A stretch of DNA of 64,000 bases from Mesorhizobium muleiense (GCF_900099905.1 NZ_FNEE01000001.1:607091-671090), one strand, 5' to 3'. Counted from the stretch's first letter, positions 20,577 to 32,018 are shown. The notes: a model not told the origin generated them from the letters alone. Program-made: numbers and translations.

Positions 20577-21995
20577 ATGGCAATTAATCCTTTGAAGGCG
20601 TTTTTGTTCGTCGTCGGCGGCTCCGTCGCCGCGGCGGGAACCGCCTATGTGTCGGGCGCGCTCGATCCGTATCTCACTCGCACGCCGCCGGCGGAAGTGG
20701 CATCGCTGACGCCGCCGGTGGAGACGCCGGCCGAACCAGTGACCGATGCACCGCTGCCGCCGCCGCCGGCGCCTGCCGCTGGGGCGATGGCACCGGCAGC
20801 GCCGGCGGCGGCCGATGCGATTGCGCCGACTTTCGACATCGTTCGGGTCGAGATCAAGGGCTCTATTGTCGTCGCCGGCAAAGCCGCACCCAACGCCAAG
20901 GTCGAGATTCTCAACGGTTCGACGGTTCTCGGCTCGACGGTCGCCGGTGCCGATGGCGCTTTTGCCATCGTTCTCGATGATGCGCTGAAACCCGGCGATT
21001 ACACGATCGCGCTGCGCTCGATGACCGGCAATGTCGTGACCCCCTCGGCGCAGACGGCTATCGTCTCGATTCCCAAGAGTCCTGCTGGCCAGGTGCTGGC
21101 GATGATCGAGGAGCCGGGCAAGGCCTCCGAATTGCTCACCGTTCCTACACCCGAGACAAAGCCTGAATCGCCGCCTGCCGGCGACAAGGCGGCCGCCCCG
21201 GCTTCCGAGGACTCCGCTGCCGAGGACCCCGCTGCCGCAGCACCAGCCCCAGCCGCACCGGCTGCCACCGCGCCGGCCACCGTCGAAGCCGTCCCCGCGC
21301 CCGCTCCGGGCGGGCCGGCCGCACCAGCGACACCAGCTGCAGGGCCAAAGGTCGTCGTCGAAGCGATCGAGATCGACGGCAACAAGATCTTCGTCGCCGG
21401 CCTCGCCGACCCCGGCCGCAAGGTGCGCGCCTATGCCAACGATATCTTGCTCGGCGACGCGAGGACTTCGCCCGACGGCCATTTCCTGGTCGAGGCGACG
21501 CGCAACATTCCGGTCGGCACCTACACGATCCACGTCGACGCGCTCGATGCCGACGGGGTCAAGGTGGTGGCCCGTGCCGCCGTGCCGTTCGAGCGCGAGC
21601 CGGGCGAGTCGATCGCCGCCGTGGCGCCTGCCGAGGCAAAGCCGGCCGCGCCGACAACCACGCCTGCGGCGCCCGCGGCCGAGGCGCCAGCCGATATGGC
21701 GGCTGCGACGCCCCCGACCGGAGTGCCCGAGACCGCGGCGCCGAAGCTCGAACACGCCGACAGCGCCGTTATCATCCGCCGCCGCGATACGCTGTGGCGG
21801 ATTTCGCGGCGCGTCTACGGCCAAGGCGTTCGCTACTCGACCATCTACCTCGCCAATCAGGATCAGATCAGGAATCCCGACCGCATCTGGCCGGGGCAGG
21901 TGTTCAAGGTCCCCGGAAAATCGCAGGAAGGCGAAGCCGCCAACCTCAAGGCGATGGGCGACCAGATGACGACGGCCCCGACAAAGGCCAACTAG
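20577..21995 (+). CDS. LysM-domain protein with Ala/Pro-rich linkers
   Basis: 472 residues: a single N-terminal hydrophobic segment (residues 7-28) that may anchor or export it, two Ig-like repeats (about 80-170 and 265-335; each has a GxTVLGST / DDILLGDART pattern), long Ala/Pro/Glu-rich linkers, and one LysM domain near 398-446 (RRDTLWRISRRVYGQG...). LysM binds N-acetylglucosamine polymers, so a peptidoglycan-associated role is likely. It diverges from the LOG gene. Confidence 0.85.
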   Translation: MAINPLKAFLFVVGGSVAAAGTAYVSGALDPYLTRTPPAEVASLTPPVETPAEPVTDAPLPPPPAPAAGAMAPAAPAAADAIAPTFDIVRVEIKGSIVVAGKAAPNAKVEILNGSTVLGSTVAGADGAFAIVLDDALKPGDYTIALRSMTGNVVTPSAQTAIVSIPKSPAGQVLAMIEEPGKASELLTVPTPETKPESPPAGDKAAAPASEDSAAEDPAAAAPAPAAPAATAPATVEAVPAPAPGGPAAPATPAAGPKVVVEAIEIDGNKIFVAGLADPGRKVRAYANDILLGDARTSPDGHFLVEATRNIPVGTYTIHVDALDADGVKVVARAAVPFEREPGESIAAVAPAEAKPAAPTTTPAAPAAEAPADMAAATPPTGVPETAAPKLEHADSAVIIRRRDTLWRISRRVYGQGVRYSTIYLANQDQIRNPDRIWPGQVFKVPGKSQEGEAANLKAMGDQMTTAPTKAN

Positions 21996-22035
21996 AAATC
22001 CTTTTCTTCTCTAGCGGGCTCTTGCGGAAAGTTCA

Positions 22036-22064
22036 TTCATCGTCTATCGCCGATAGACGATGAA
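22036..22064. promoter_or_regulatory. perfect palindrome over the arsR-type start codon
   Basis: 14-base perfect arms with a single central base: TTCATCGTCTATCG at 22036-22049 and its inverse at 22051-22064. The ATG of the ArsR-type gene (22060) lies inside the second arm. This is the likely autoregulatory operator. No ribosome site can be seen, so the message may be leaderless or nearly so. Confidence 0.75.
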
Positions 22065-22386
22065 CGCTCCCTTGACCGAGAAGACCTGCGGCTTCGCCGA
22101 CAGCCAGGCCGTCGCCGCGAAGCTCGCCGCGCTTTCGCATCCGGCCCGGATCGAAATTCTCCGGCACCTTTCGGCCAGCCGCTCCTGCTGCTGCCGCGAG
22201 GTCGTCGACCATCTCGACCTGGCGCAGTCCACCGTTTCGCAGCACCTGAAGATACTGGTCGAAGCCGGGCTCGTCCGCTACCAGCCGGATCGGCAACGCT
22301 CGCGCTATGAAGTCGACAGCGATGCGCTCGAAGATGTTTCCGCATCGCTGGCCGCTCTGGTCAATTCGTGCTGCTCCGGCCGCTAG
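22060..22386 (+). CDS. ArsR-family transcriptional repressor
   Basis: 108 residues with the winged-helix core ALSHPARIEILRHL ... STVSQHLKILVEAGLV. Cys43-Cys44-Cys45, Cys10 and a C-terminal Cys pair (104-105) are candidate metal or thiol sensor sites, though the canonical ELCVCDL motif is altered to SCCCREV. Very probably regulates the Atm1-type exporter 99 bases downstream. The gene's start sits inside its own candidate operator. Confidence 0.9.
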   Translation: MNAPLTEKTCGFADSQAVAAKLAALSHPARIEILRHLSASRSCCCREVVDHLDLAQSTVSQHLKILVEAGLVRYQPDRQRSRYEVDSDALEDVSASLAALVNSCCSGR

Positions 22387-22455
22387 ACCATCATCCCGAA
22401 CCGAAGGACCGTCTCAGCGAAAAGTGGAAGCCGGTTTTCGGAAAAGATCGTGGTC
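22386..22455. repeat. rhizobial GACCATGATC-type dyad repeat, diverged copy
   Basis: Ends read GACCATCATC and GATCGTGGTC, and the core (AAAAGTGGAAGCCGGTTTTCGG) is shared with the pair at 47923-48034, with about 20 extra bases in this copy. It starts at the stop codon of the ArsR gene and is transcribed between the regulator and the exporter. Confidence 0.75.
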
Positions 22456-22485
22456 AAGCAATAAGAAATACGAAAAGGCGATAAA

Positions 22486-24372
<1,887 letters not shown>

Positions 24373-24375
24373 CCC

Positions 24376-25248
24376 CTACGGCCAGCCAGCGCCCGGCGCG
24401 GAAGCTTCGATGCTGAGCACCTGGCCGGTGCGCGCATCGCTGATCATGTGCTCGAAGCCGCGCCATTCGGCGGCGACGATGAACAGCGTCTTGCCGTCGG
24501 CGCCGCCGAGCATGCAGGCAAAGCAGCCGCGCTCGGCATCGACGCTGTCGAGCATCGCCCCGCCCTCGCGCACCCGCACGCAGTGCCGGTTGGGGACGTC
24601 GGCATACCAGATGGCGCCTTCGGCATCGAGGCAGATGCCGTCGGGAAAGCCGTTGCCGAGGTCGGCCCATCGCCGCCGGTTGGCAAGGCCGCCATCGGCG
24701 GCGATGTCGAAGGCGGTCAGCCTGTTGGCGTGGGACTCGGCGACGATCAACGTCTTGTTGTCAGACGACACCGTCATCCCATTGGCGAAGGCGATCTTGT
24801 CCGCCACCTGCCGCACCGACCCGTCCGGTGCAATCAGCACGATGGTGCCGGGGCCGAAATGCTGGCCGGGAACCGGCGCTGGCCCACCGCCATTGACGTA
24901 GATGTTGCCGCGCCCGTCGACGACGATCTCGTTCCAGGCGTTCCGTGAGAGGTGTCGCAGATCGGCGTGGGTGACCAGCGTCCCGTCTGCTTCCTGCCGC
25001 AGCACCAAGCCCTCACGCCCGCAGACGACGACCAGGCGACCGTCCGGCAGCCAGTCGACCGAATAGGGCAGGGTGGCCGGCACGGTGAGCATGACCTCAC
25101 TGTTGCCGTCGGAATCGACGGCGATGATCTGGCCGGTTCCCCAGTTGCAGATCCAAAGCCTGCCATCATGCCAGCGCGGCGATTCGCCGAACGCCAGACC
25201 GTTCATCACGACCCGGGCTTCCTTTGCTGCTGATTTCCGTGACAGCAT
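24376..25248 (-). CDS. SMP-30/gluconolactonase-family protein
   Basis: 290 residues of six-bladed propeller with the acidic metal residues seen in the family (FGESPRWHDGRLW with Glu; NEIVVDGRGNIYVN; FPDGICLDAEGAIWYADV). Hydrolyses sugar or other lactones. The start at 25248 has TGGAGG six bases ahead and avoids overlap with psd at 25493. No signal peptide. Confidence 0.85.
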   Translation of the reverse strand: MLSRKSAAKEARVVMNGLAFGESPRWHDGRLWICNWGTGQIIAVDSDGNSEVMLTVPATLPYSVDWLPDGRLVVVCGREGLVLRQEADGTLVTHADLRHLSRNAWNEIVVDGRGNIYVNGGGPAPVPGQHFGPGTIVLIAPDGSVRQVADKIAFANGMTVSSDNKTLIVAESHANRLTAFDIAADGGLANRRRWADLGNGFPDGICLDAEGAIWYADVPNRHCVRVREGGAMLDSVDAERGCFACMLGGADGKTLFIVAAEWRGFEHMISDARTGQVLSIEASAPGAGWP

Positions 25249-25492
25249 TTGTTGCCTCCAGCTTTCGTTCGGCGGGCGCTTTGACAAGGCCCGTATCTCC
25301 AAGGACGCATGAGGCCGGTTCGCCCCGACACCAGTCATGCTTTTTTGGACAGGCTCATTGGACCCCTTCCAACGCCCGCGATCGGCTAATGCGGACGAGA
25401 ACGCCGGATCCGGCGTTCCCTCATTGTCGCGTTGCGGCCACAGGGTGTTTCCGCTATTGAGGCCGGACCTGAAACTAGGCTGTTTCCATTCC

Positions 25493-26191
25493 ATGGACCT
25501 CGTCGACACGATCAAGAAAACGTTGGTTCCGATCCATCGCGAAGGCTATCCGTTTATCGCCGCCTTCGCAGCGGTGACGCTTTTCCTCGGCTATTTCTCT
25601 TCGATCCTGTTCTGGGTCTGCCTCATCCTGACGGCCTGGTGCGTCTATTTCTTCCGCGATCCCGAGCGCGTCACGCCGGTCGATGACCGGCTGGTGGTGA
25701 GCCCGGCCGACGGCATCATCACGGCGGTCGGTCCGGCAGTGCCACCGCGCGAACTTGGCCTCGGGGGCGGCGAGATGATCCGCATCTCGGTGTTCATGGA
25801 CGTCTTCTCCTGCCACGTGAACCGGGCTCCGGTGCGCGGCCGCATCACAAGGATAGAGCATCGGCCCGGCCAGTTCCTCAACGCCGCACTTGACAAGGCG
25901 AGTGCCGACAACGAGCGCAATGGCCTGGTCATCGACAGCCCGAACGGCACGGTGGCCGCGGTGCAGATCGCCGGCCTGGTGGCGCGGCGCATCGTCTGCT
26001 GGGCCGAGACCGGCGGCACGATCGGCATCGGCGAGCGCTTCGGGCTGATCCGCTTCGGCTCGCGCGTCGATGTGTTCCTGCCGTCGACCGCAACGCCGCG
26101 TGTCGCCGTCGGCCAGACTGCAGTCGGCGGTGAAACCATACTGGCCGAATTCGGCGGCGTTGCCGCAACGCCGCTCGTGCGGGTGTCCTGA
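25493..26191 (+). CDS. psd: phosphatidylserine decarboxylase proenzyme
   Basis: 232 residues, the short PSD type found in alphaproteobacteria. Decarboxylates phosphatidylserine to phosphatidylethanolamine at the inner membrane. Two membrane-near segments (20-52) precede the soluble domain. The self-cleavage site is Gly189-Ser190 (RFGS/RVDVF); Ser190 becomes the pyruvoyl cofactor. It precedes pssA by three bases, so both steps of PE synthesis are co-transcribed. Confidence 0.93.
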   Translation: MDLVDTIKKTLVPIHREGYPFIAAFAAVTLFLGYFSSILFWVCLILTAWCVYFFRDPERVTPVDDRLVVSPADGIITAVGPAVPPRELGLGGGEMIRISVFMDVFSCHVNRAPVRGRITRIEHRPGQFLNAALDKASADNERNGLVIDSPNGTVAAVQIAGLVARRIVCWAETGGTIGIGERFGLIRFGSRVDVFLPSTATPRVAVGQTAVGGETILAEFGGVAATPLVRVS

Positions 26192-26194
26192 GCC

Positions 26195-27010
26195 GTGGGC
26201 GCGCCGTTCAAAAAATTCGAGGCGCATGGCAGCGGCGGCCCGCGCATCCGTGAAATTCCGATGCGCATGGTGCTGCCCAATCTTGTCACAGTGCTCGCCA
26301 TCTGCGCCGGCCTCTCGGGCATCCGCTTCGGCTTCGAAGGCCGTTTCGAGCCGGCAGTGGTGATGGTGCTACTGGCCGCCTTCCTCGACGGCATCGACGG
26401 CCGTCTGGCACGCATGCTGAAGGCGACGTCCAAATTCGGCGCGCAGATGGATTCGCTGGCCGACATCGTCAATTTCGGCGTAGCACCCGCGCTGGTGCTC
26501 TATGCCTTCCTGCTCGACCAGGCCGGCTCGCCGGGCTGGATTGCCGCGCTGCTGTTCACCATCGCCTGCGGGCTGAGACTCGCTCGCTACAACGTGCTCG
26601 ACGAAGAAACTGATCGCCCGCAGTGGCAGACCGAGTATTTCGTCGGCGTGCCGGCGCCGGCGGGCGCCGTGCTGGTGATGCTGCCGCTTTACCTGTACTT
26701 CCTGCGGCTTGGTGTGGAGCCGTCCCGCCCTGCCGCCTTCATCGCCGCCGGTTTCACCGTTCTGATAGCCTTCCTGCTGGTCAGCCGGCTGCCGGTCTAT
26801 TCCGGAAAAAGCCTGAAAGTCCCGGGCGACAAGGTGCTGCCGATCATCCTCGGTGTCGTCCTCTACATCCTGCTGTTGATGACCTATCCCTGGTACACGC
26901 TGACGGCGTCGGTTGCCGGCTATCTGCTCTTCCTGCCGCTCAGCATCCGCGCCTATTCCAGGCGCGCCAAGCGCGAAGGCGAGAAGGTGCCGCCTTCGGA
27001 CTTCGGCTGA
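26195..27010 (+). CDS. pssA: CDP-diacylglycerol-serine O-phosphatidyltransferase
   Basis: 271 residues, about seven hydrophobic segments. Makes phosphatidylserine from CDP-DAG and serine. The CDP-alcohol phosphotransferase signature (aspartates of DGIDGRLARML and of FGAQMDSLAD) starts around residue 65. It begins with GTG at 26195 (an internal ATG at 26261 would remove 22 residues that look conserved). The psd stop is three bases upstream. Confidence 0.92.
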   Translation: MGAPFKKFEAHGSGGPRIREIPMRMVLPNLVTVLAICAGLSGIRFGFEGRFEPAVVMVLLAAFLDGIDGRLARMLKATSKFGAQMDSLADIVNFGVAPALVLYAFLLDQAGSPGWIAALLFTIACGLRLARYNVLDEETDRPQWQTEYFVGVPAPAGAVLVMLPLYLYFLRLGVEPSRPAAFIAAGFTVLIAFLLVSRLPVYSGKSLKVPGDKVLPIILGVVLYILLLMTYPWYTLTASVAGYLLFLPLSIRAYSRRAKREGEKVPPSDFG

Positions 27011-27197
27011 CAGATCTGTCGCCAATTCGCTGATAGTTCAACTAGTTCAAGTCGGACGCTTCCCGCTCTAGCGGGAACCTGCCGGCGTCTTGACCGTTCT
27101 GTCTCAGCGAGCGAGGCGAGCGACGTCGCGAACGCCTCGCTATCAGTCCTTGAAGCTGCTGTCCCAGGCGCAGGAGCTTAAAGAAGAGTGAGGAGAA
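27011..27197. other. intergenic region with three hairpin-forming dyads
   Basis: No gene. Dyads: TTCCCGCTCTAGCGGGAA at 27060-27077 (perfect); AGCGAGGCG / CGCCTCGCT at 27110-27141 with the palindrome GCGACGTCGC in its loop. These may end the psd-pssA transcript, although no T-run follows. The ribosome site GGAG for the next small gene closes the region. Confidence 0.5.
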
Positions 27198-27461
27198 ATG
27201 GCTGTCGTCCTCATTGGCGCGTTGCTCATTGTCGCTGGCATTGTGTATATGGCCGGCGCAGCCCTTTGGCGTGGGCGGCTCAGCGATCCGGCGCCTGCTC
27301 GCGCGGCGCCGGATCGCTCGACGCCAAATCTTGCAACGCCAGGCCCGACACTTGAGCCGCGGCGGCGCGGCCTCGGTTTCCTCGGCCTGTCGCAGAACTG
27401 GCCGGGCCTGCTGATGATGGCGGTCGGGTTCATCCTGCTGTTGTCGGTGGTGGTCCTCTAA
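27198..27461 (+). CDS. small two-helix membrane protein
   Basis: 87 residues: N-terminal hydrophobic helix (3-25), a Pro/Arg-rich loop (30-57), and a C-terminal hydrophobic helix (66-87). A strong ribosome site (GAGGAG) stands four bases upstream. I do not recognise a family. It may be transcribed behind pssA. Two repeat elements follow directly. Confidence 0.65.
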   Translation: MAVVLIGALLIVAGIVYMAGAALWRGRLSDPAPARAAPDRSTPNLATPGPTLEPRRRGLGFLGLSQNWPGLLMMAVGFILLLSVVVL

Positions 27462-27534
27462 TGCATGTCGCCCAAAAGCATGCCCTCGGGCCTGACCCGA
27501 AGGTGCGCAGCGATTTTGGGACAACGAGATGCAT
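27461..27534. repeat. ATGCATGTCG-type dyad repeat
   Basis: Inverted ends ATGCATGTCGCCCAAAAG and (GATTTTGGGACAACGAGATGCAT) flank a short GC-rich middle. It begins at the last base of the small membrane protein gene. It is a known style of intergenic repeat in rhizobia. Confidence 0.6.
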
Positions 27535-27548
27535 TCAAGCAAGAACTT

Positions 27549-27588
27549 AAAGCGCGTCGCATAAATCCCTCCAGACGCGACGCGCTTT
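27549..27588. repeat. 12-base perfect inverted repeat, possible bidirectional terminator
   Basis: AAAGCGCGTCGC at 27549-27560 and its exact inverse at 27577-27588, with a 16-base spacer. It lies between convergent genes, with A and T at the ends, so it could terminate both; its sequence also resembles a dispersed rhizobial repeat. Confidence 0.55.
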
Positions 27589-27593
27589 AGGCG

Positions 27594-29816
27594 CTAGGCC
27601 GCCGCGCTGAGCCCCAGTCGGTCAATCGCCAGTTTGCGGGTCGAGACGTAGTCGGTCTTGCCAGAGCCCAGCACCGGGATTTCCTCGACCTTGACGATGT
27701 CGTTCGGCACCATCAGATCGGCGGCGCCGGCTTGTCTGCCGAATTTGCGCAATTCATCGGGGTCGGCGTCATCGGCGGTGGTGACCAGCACGATACGCTC
27801 GCCGCGGCGCTTGTCCGGCACCGCCACCACAGCGTGGTGCTCTTCCGGCCACAGCGACTGCACCAGCATCTCGACCGCGCCCAGCGACACCATCTCGCCG
27901 GCGATCTTGGCGAAGCGCTTGGCCCGGCCGCGAATGGTAATGAAGCCCTCGCGGTCGACAGAAACAATGTCGCCGGTATCGTGCCAGCCGTCGAGCGGCT
28001 GCAATTCCCCGGGCCGATCTGAGGTCATGTAGCCCATCATCAAATTCGGCCCCTTGAGCAATAACCGTCCGGCGCCGCTGATGCCCTCGACCGGCTCGAG
28101 CTTCATGCGCATGCCCGGCAACAGTCGCCCGACCGTGCCGTCGCGGCCGTGGATGGCGGTGTTGACGGCAACGACGGGCGCTGCCTCGGTCAGCCCGAAA
28201 CCCTCGATGATCTCGGCCTGGAAGCGCTCCCGGTAGACGCGGCGCGTCTCCGGTTTCACCGCCTCGGCGCCGGCGACGATGAAGCGCAGGCTGGAGAAAT
28301 CGCCGTCCTTGGCGGTGCGCGCATAGTTGGCGAGGAACGTGTCGGTGCCGAACATGACCGTCGGCCTTGCCTTGCGGGCGATCTCGGGGATCAGCTTGTA
28401 GTGCAGCGGCGAGGGGTAGAGGAACAGTTTCACGCCGGTGACCAGCGGCAGGATGGTGCCGCCGGTGAGCCCGAATGAGTGGAACACCGGCAGCACGTTG
28501 AGCAGGATGTCGGCCGGCGAGATGGTGATGCGGGCCTCAGCCTGCATGGCGTTGGCGAGAAGATTTCTGTGCGACAGGACCACCGCCTTCGGCGTGCCTT
28601 CCGAGCCTGAGGTGAACAGGATCACCGCTGGTTTGGCCGCATTCTGCGGCTGCAGCGGCCAGCGCCACAGCAAGGCGGCGGCGAGCTTGTCCAGTACGGT
28701 TACGCTGGCCCGCACATCCTCCAGCCACAACAGCCTGGCGCCGCCTTCCTCTACCGCCGCGACGATGTCAGCGAGGCTGGCCTTGTCGACAAAGGCGCGC
28801 GACGAGACCACGGTGCGGATTTCCGCCGTGCGCACGGCGGCGGTGACGCTGGCCGGGCCTGCGGTGTAGTTGATCATCGCCGCCACCCGGCCCGCCGACA
28901 ACAGGCCAACGAGTGACAGCACGACACCGTTGGCGTTGGGCAGCAGCACTCCAACCGCTTCATTCGGCGCCGTCACCGCCTCGAAGCGGCGGCCCAGCAC
29001 CCGCGCGCCGATGAACAGCTTTCTGTAATCCAGCGTGCCGCTCACCACGTCTTCGACGATGGGATGCGAGGCGCCGACACGGTCGGCGGCGTCGCGTATG
29101 GCGAGGAACAGGCCGCGGTCAAGATCGCTGCCGAAAAGCCGGGCTTCGGCGAAACGGTCGAACAGCGCATTGGTGTTCGAAGACTGATCAGGGTTTCGCG
29201 CTACCAACTCGGCGATGGTCATCGGCTCCAGCACGCTGATCGACAGGCTTGGAAACCAGCGCCGCGGCGCCTTGTCCGCCGGCGTCAGCGATACCGGCAG
29301 CGTGCGCGCGCCGGCAACGAAGATCGGCACGATTCGGGCGTCGGCCTGTATGGCGATGCGGGTGACGGCGCGAAACAGGCGAAATGTCTTGATATCAGGC
29401 TCGACCGCATCCGGCAGATAAACGGCAAGGCGGCCCTTGCCCTTCAGCACCCGCACCAGCCGGCGGCTGACGAAGACATGCTCAGCGTTGAAAGCGATAG
29501 TGCGGCCAAGCTCGCGCCATGGTTCGAGCCAGGGCGATCGCGCCGAGACCTCGTCGAGGATGTGCAGCGTGTCTTCCGGCAGCAGTGACAGCATCAGCGC
29601 CGGTTCGAGGCGCGACTGGTGCGAAATGACGTAAATGACCGGGGCGGCTGTTCTGCGGGCGATCTTGATACGATCATCGGCAATCCGGTAGGCGAGCTTG
29701 AACAGCACATAGAGCAGCGCCTGCGTGAAGCGCAGGCCGAGGCGGAATTTTTCCACTACGCCGATCAGCAGCCAGGCCGCGACGAGACCCGCAAGCAGCG
29801 CCAGTGTCAGGATCAT
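27594..29816 (-). CDS. Aas-like fused acyltransferase / acyl-ACP (acyl-CoA) synthetase
   Basis: 740 residues. An N-terminal hydrophobic stretch, then a PlsC-like acyltransferase domain (about 45-215), then an AMP-forming ligase domain with P-loop FTSGSEGTPK at 401-410 and adenylate motifs GWHDTGDIV and GRAKRFAKIAGEM. In E. coli Aas the same layout recycles lysophospholipid by activating a fatty acid and transferring it. Here the acyltransferase motif is His66-x4-Glu71 (SHQSRLEP) where HX4D is the rule, so this half may be altered. A lone gene convergent with the small membrane protein. Confidence 0.88.
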   Translation of the reverse strand: MILTLALLAGLVAAWLLIGVVEKFRLGLRFTQALLYVLFKLAYRIADDRIKIARRTAAPVIYVISHQSRLEPALMLSLLPEDTLHILDEVSARSPWLEPWRELGRTIAFNAEHVFVSRRLVRVLKGKGRLAVYLPDAVEPDIKTFRLFRAVTRIAIQADARIVPIFVAGARTLPVSLTPADKAPRRWFPSLSISVLEPMTIAELVARNPDQSSNTNALFDRFAEARLFGSDLDRGLFLAIRDAADRVGASHPIVEDVVSGTLDYRKLFIGARVLGRRFEAVTAPNEAVGVLLPNANGVVLSLVGLLSAGRVAAMINYTAGPASVTAAVRTAEIRTVVSSRAFVDKASLADIVAAVEEGGARLLWLEDVRASVTVLDKLAAALLWRWPLQPQNAAKPAVILFTSGSEGTPKAVVLSHRNLLANAMQAEARITISPADILLNVLPVFHSFGLTGGTILPLVTGVKLFLYPSPLHYKLIPEIARKARPTVMFGTDTFLANYARTAKDGDFSSLRFIVAGAEAVKPETRRVYRERFQAEIIEGFGLTEAAPVVAVNTAIHGRDGTVGRLLPGMRMKLEPVEGISGAGRLLLKGPNLMMGYMTSDRPGELQPLDGWHDTGDIVSVDREGFITIRGRAKRFAKIAGEMVSLGAVEMLVQSLWPEEHHAVVAVPDKRRGERIVLVTTADDADPDELRKFGRQAGAADLMVPNDIVKVEEIPVLGSGKTDYVSTRKLAIDRLGLSAAA

Positions 29817-30043
29817 GCCGCGTCTCTCCCAACAGATTTTGACCTCGCGGCTCTTCGCGACCGCTTCGATGAGAACCTAGACGAAGTGGGCTCAACGTCA
29901 ATGCGGAGGTTCTTTCTTCTCGCCGCCCGCCGTGCCCGATACTCCTCGATGGGCGTCGCCACAATCTTCGTCAGTTTCGGCGTCTTGCCGTATTCGGCGC
30001 AAATGCAGATGCTGCTCGAATAGCCCACCGCATTCGGCACCAC
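29813..30043 (-). CDS. possible small basic protein ahead of the Aas-like gene
   Basis: 76 residues, Arg-rich (EYRARRAARRKNLRIDVEP), with no recognised domain. Its stop overlaps the start of the Aas-like gene in an ATGA arrangement at 29813-29816, which is the main reason to report it. The start is uncertain and the codon pattern is less convincing than for the neighbours. The 210 bases upstream hold no clear gene. Confidence 0.35.
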   Translation of the reverse strand: MVPNAVGYSSSICICAEYGKTPKLTKIVATPIEEYRARRAARRKNLRIDVEPTSSRFSSKRSRRAARSKSVGRDAA

Positions 30044-30253
30044 GCCTACATTTGCGAATGGGTGTCCGGTTCGTAGACTATGTTGGATGCTCCGTGAGAC
30101 GGTCAGATGGTGCAGATCTTGTCTTAGAGAAGGCCCTGTTCGGTCGACCGGAACCTCTGCAGGGAGGAAGCGTTCCTCGCCTAACGCTACAACCGCAGGC
30201 TATCGCCCGGGAGGGGGGCATACCCTGCCGCTATTTGTCTGTTGGGGGGTGCG

Positions 30254-31927
30254 ATGCACGACTATTATAACCTCGGTCGATATAGCCGGCCGGTGACGAC
30301 AAGCTCGTCCGAGGCTCAGGTCTGGTTCGATCGCGGCCTCATCTGGCGTTATGGATTCAACCACGAAGAGGCGGTCAAGTGTTTCCGCAAAGCGGCCGAA
30401 TGTGATCCCGGCTGCGCCATGGCCCATTGGGGCGTCGCCTATGCCCTCGGTCCCTATTACAACAAGCCGTGGGCCGACTTCAACGAGGAGGACCTTAAGC
30501 AGACGCTGGTCGAGGCGCGTCGCGCGACGGAGGAAGCGCTGGCGCTCGCCAATGGTGCGGGGGCGGTGGAGAAGGCGCTGATCCGGGGGTTGGAGCGTCG
30601 CTACCAGTCGGATCACGTGGCGGATAACGAAGACCTGCGCACCTGGAGCGACGCCTATGCGGGGGCAATGCGGAAAGTCTACGCAGCGTTTCCGGACGAT
30701 GCCGACGTCGCCGCGCTCTTCGCTGAGGCATTGATGGACCGCACACCCTGGCAGTTGTGGGACCTCGAGAGCGGCGAACCCGCTGAGGGCGCCGATACAG
30801 TCGAAGTCGTGGCGGTGCTGGAACAGAGCCTGCGCCTATCGGATGAGCGCGAGGTCGCGCACCCCGGCCTCATCCATCTCTACATTCACGCCATGGAGAT
30901 GTCGCCGCATCCCGAACGGGCACTGCGCCCGGCCGATACCCTTCGCGATCTCGTGCCGGACGCCGGCCATTTGCGGCACATGCCCTCGCACATCGATATT
31001 CTCTGCGGTGACTATCACTCAGCGCTAGTCGCCAACGAGCGGGCAATCGAAGCCGACCGCAAGTATCTGGAGCGGGAGGGTCCCTTCAACTTCTATACCC
31101 TCTCGCGATGTCACGACTATCATTTCAAGCTCTATGCGGCGATGTTCCTCGGCCAGTTCCGTCCCGCCCTGGACGCAGCCAACGAAATGCTTGCCACCGT
31201 CCCGGAAGCGCTGCTGCGACAGGCAACGCCGCCGATAGCCGACTGGCTGGAAGGCTATTTGCCCATGAAAGCGCACGTGCTGGTGCGGTTCGGCAAATGG
31301 CAGGAGATTCTGGACGAACCGCTTCCCGAGGATCCAGATCTCTACCGGGCGACCACGACGGTCTGGCACTATGCTAAGGGCATTGCCCATGCCGCGCTCG
31401 GACAAACAGCCGCGGCCGAAGCGGAGCAGCGCCGCTTCGAGGAGGCGTTTGCCCGCGTTCCGGAAGCGCGCATGTTCTTCAATTACCGCTACGTCGACAT
31501 TCTGGCGGTCGCCGCGGAGATGCTTCGAGGCGAGATCGCGTATCGGAAGGACGATCACGAAGCGGCCTTCGCGCATCTCCGCGCCGCAGTGGCGCGGGAC
31601 GACGGCCTTCCCTATGACGAGCCTTGGGGCTGGATGCAGCCGACACGGCACGCCCTTGGGGCCTTACTCCTCGAGCAGGGGCACGCCCGAGAAGCGGCGC
31701 AGGTCTATGAGGCGGATCTGGGAATGGATCGTGGCTACAGACGGATCTCGCGGCACCCCGACAACGTCTGGGGCCTGCACGGCTATGTCGAAGCCCTGCA
31801 TCGGCTTGGCCAGCACGAAGAGGCCGACGCCATTCAGCCTCGCCTCGATCTGGCGATGTCGCGGGCCGACGTCGAGATTCGCGCGTCGTGCTTTTGCCGT
31901 CTCGGCGACGAGTGCTGCGCGTCATGA
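30254..31927 (+). CDS. tetratricopeptide-repeat protein of a conserved unknown family
   Basis: 557 residues of repeated helix pairs (for example HEEAVKCFRKAAECDPGCAMAHWGVAYA). It belongs to a conserved family starting MHDYYNLGRYSRPVTTSS, with a HMPSHI motif near 243. TPR folds mediate protein binding; no partner is indicated. A run of six G bases gives the ribosome site, and the ATG at 30254 is chosen over a TTG four codons earlier. It stands alone. Confidence 0.82.
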   Translation: MHDYYNLGRYSRPVTTSSSEAQVWFDRGLIWRYGFNHEEAVKCFRKAAECDPGCAMAHWGVAYALGPYYNKPWADFNEEDLKQTLVEARRATEEALALANGAGAVEKALIRGLERRYQSDHVADNEDLRTWSDAYAGAMRKVYAAFPDDADVAALFAEALMDRTPWQLWDLESGEPAEGADTVEVVAVLEQSLRLSDEREVAHPGLIHLYIHAMEMSPHPERALRPADTLRDLVPDAGHLRHMPSHIDILCGDYHSALVANERAIEADRKYLEREGPFNFYTLSRCHDYHFKLYAAMFLGQFRPALDAANEMLATVPEALLRQATPPIADWLEGYLPMKAHVLVRFGKWQEILDEPLPEDPDLYRATTTVWHYAKGIAHAALGQTAAAEAEQRRFEEAFARVPEARMFFNYRYVDILAVAAEMLRGEIAYRKDDHEAAFAHLRAAVARDDGLPYDEPWGWMQPTRHALGALLLEQGHAREAAQVYEADLGMDRGYRRISRHPDNVWGLHGYVEALHRLGQHEEADAIQPRLDLAMSRADVEIRASCFCRLGDECCAS

Positions 31928-32018
31928 TCAACGCGCCGTTGCGGGTGTTGCCCGTTTCAGCCGTGAGACGAATGCCTGCGCCCTATCTCTCCCCGCAAGG
32001 GAACCCCAGGGGCGTCCT

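Noticed and set aside
20553..21824. 423-residue Arg/Gly-rich minus-strand frame opposite the LysM gene
   Set aside because: Produced by the Ala/Pro-rich linker in the other strand.
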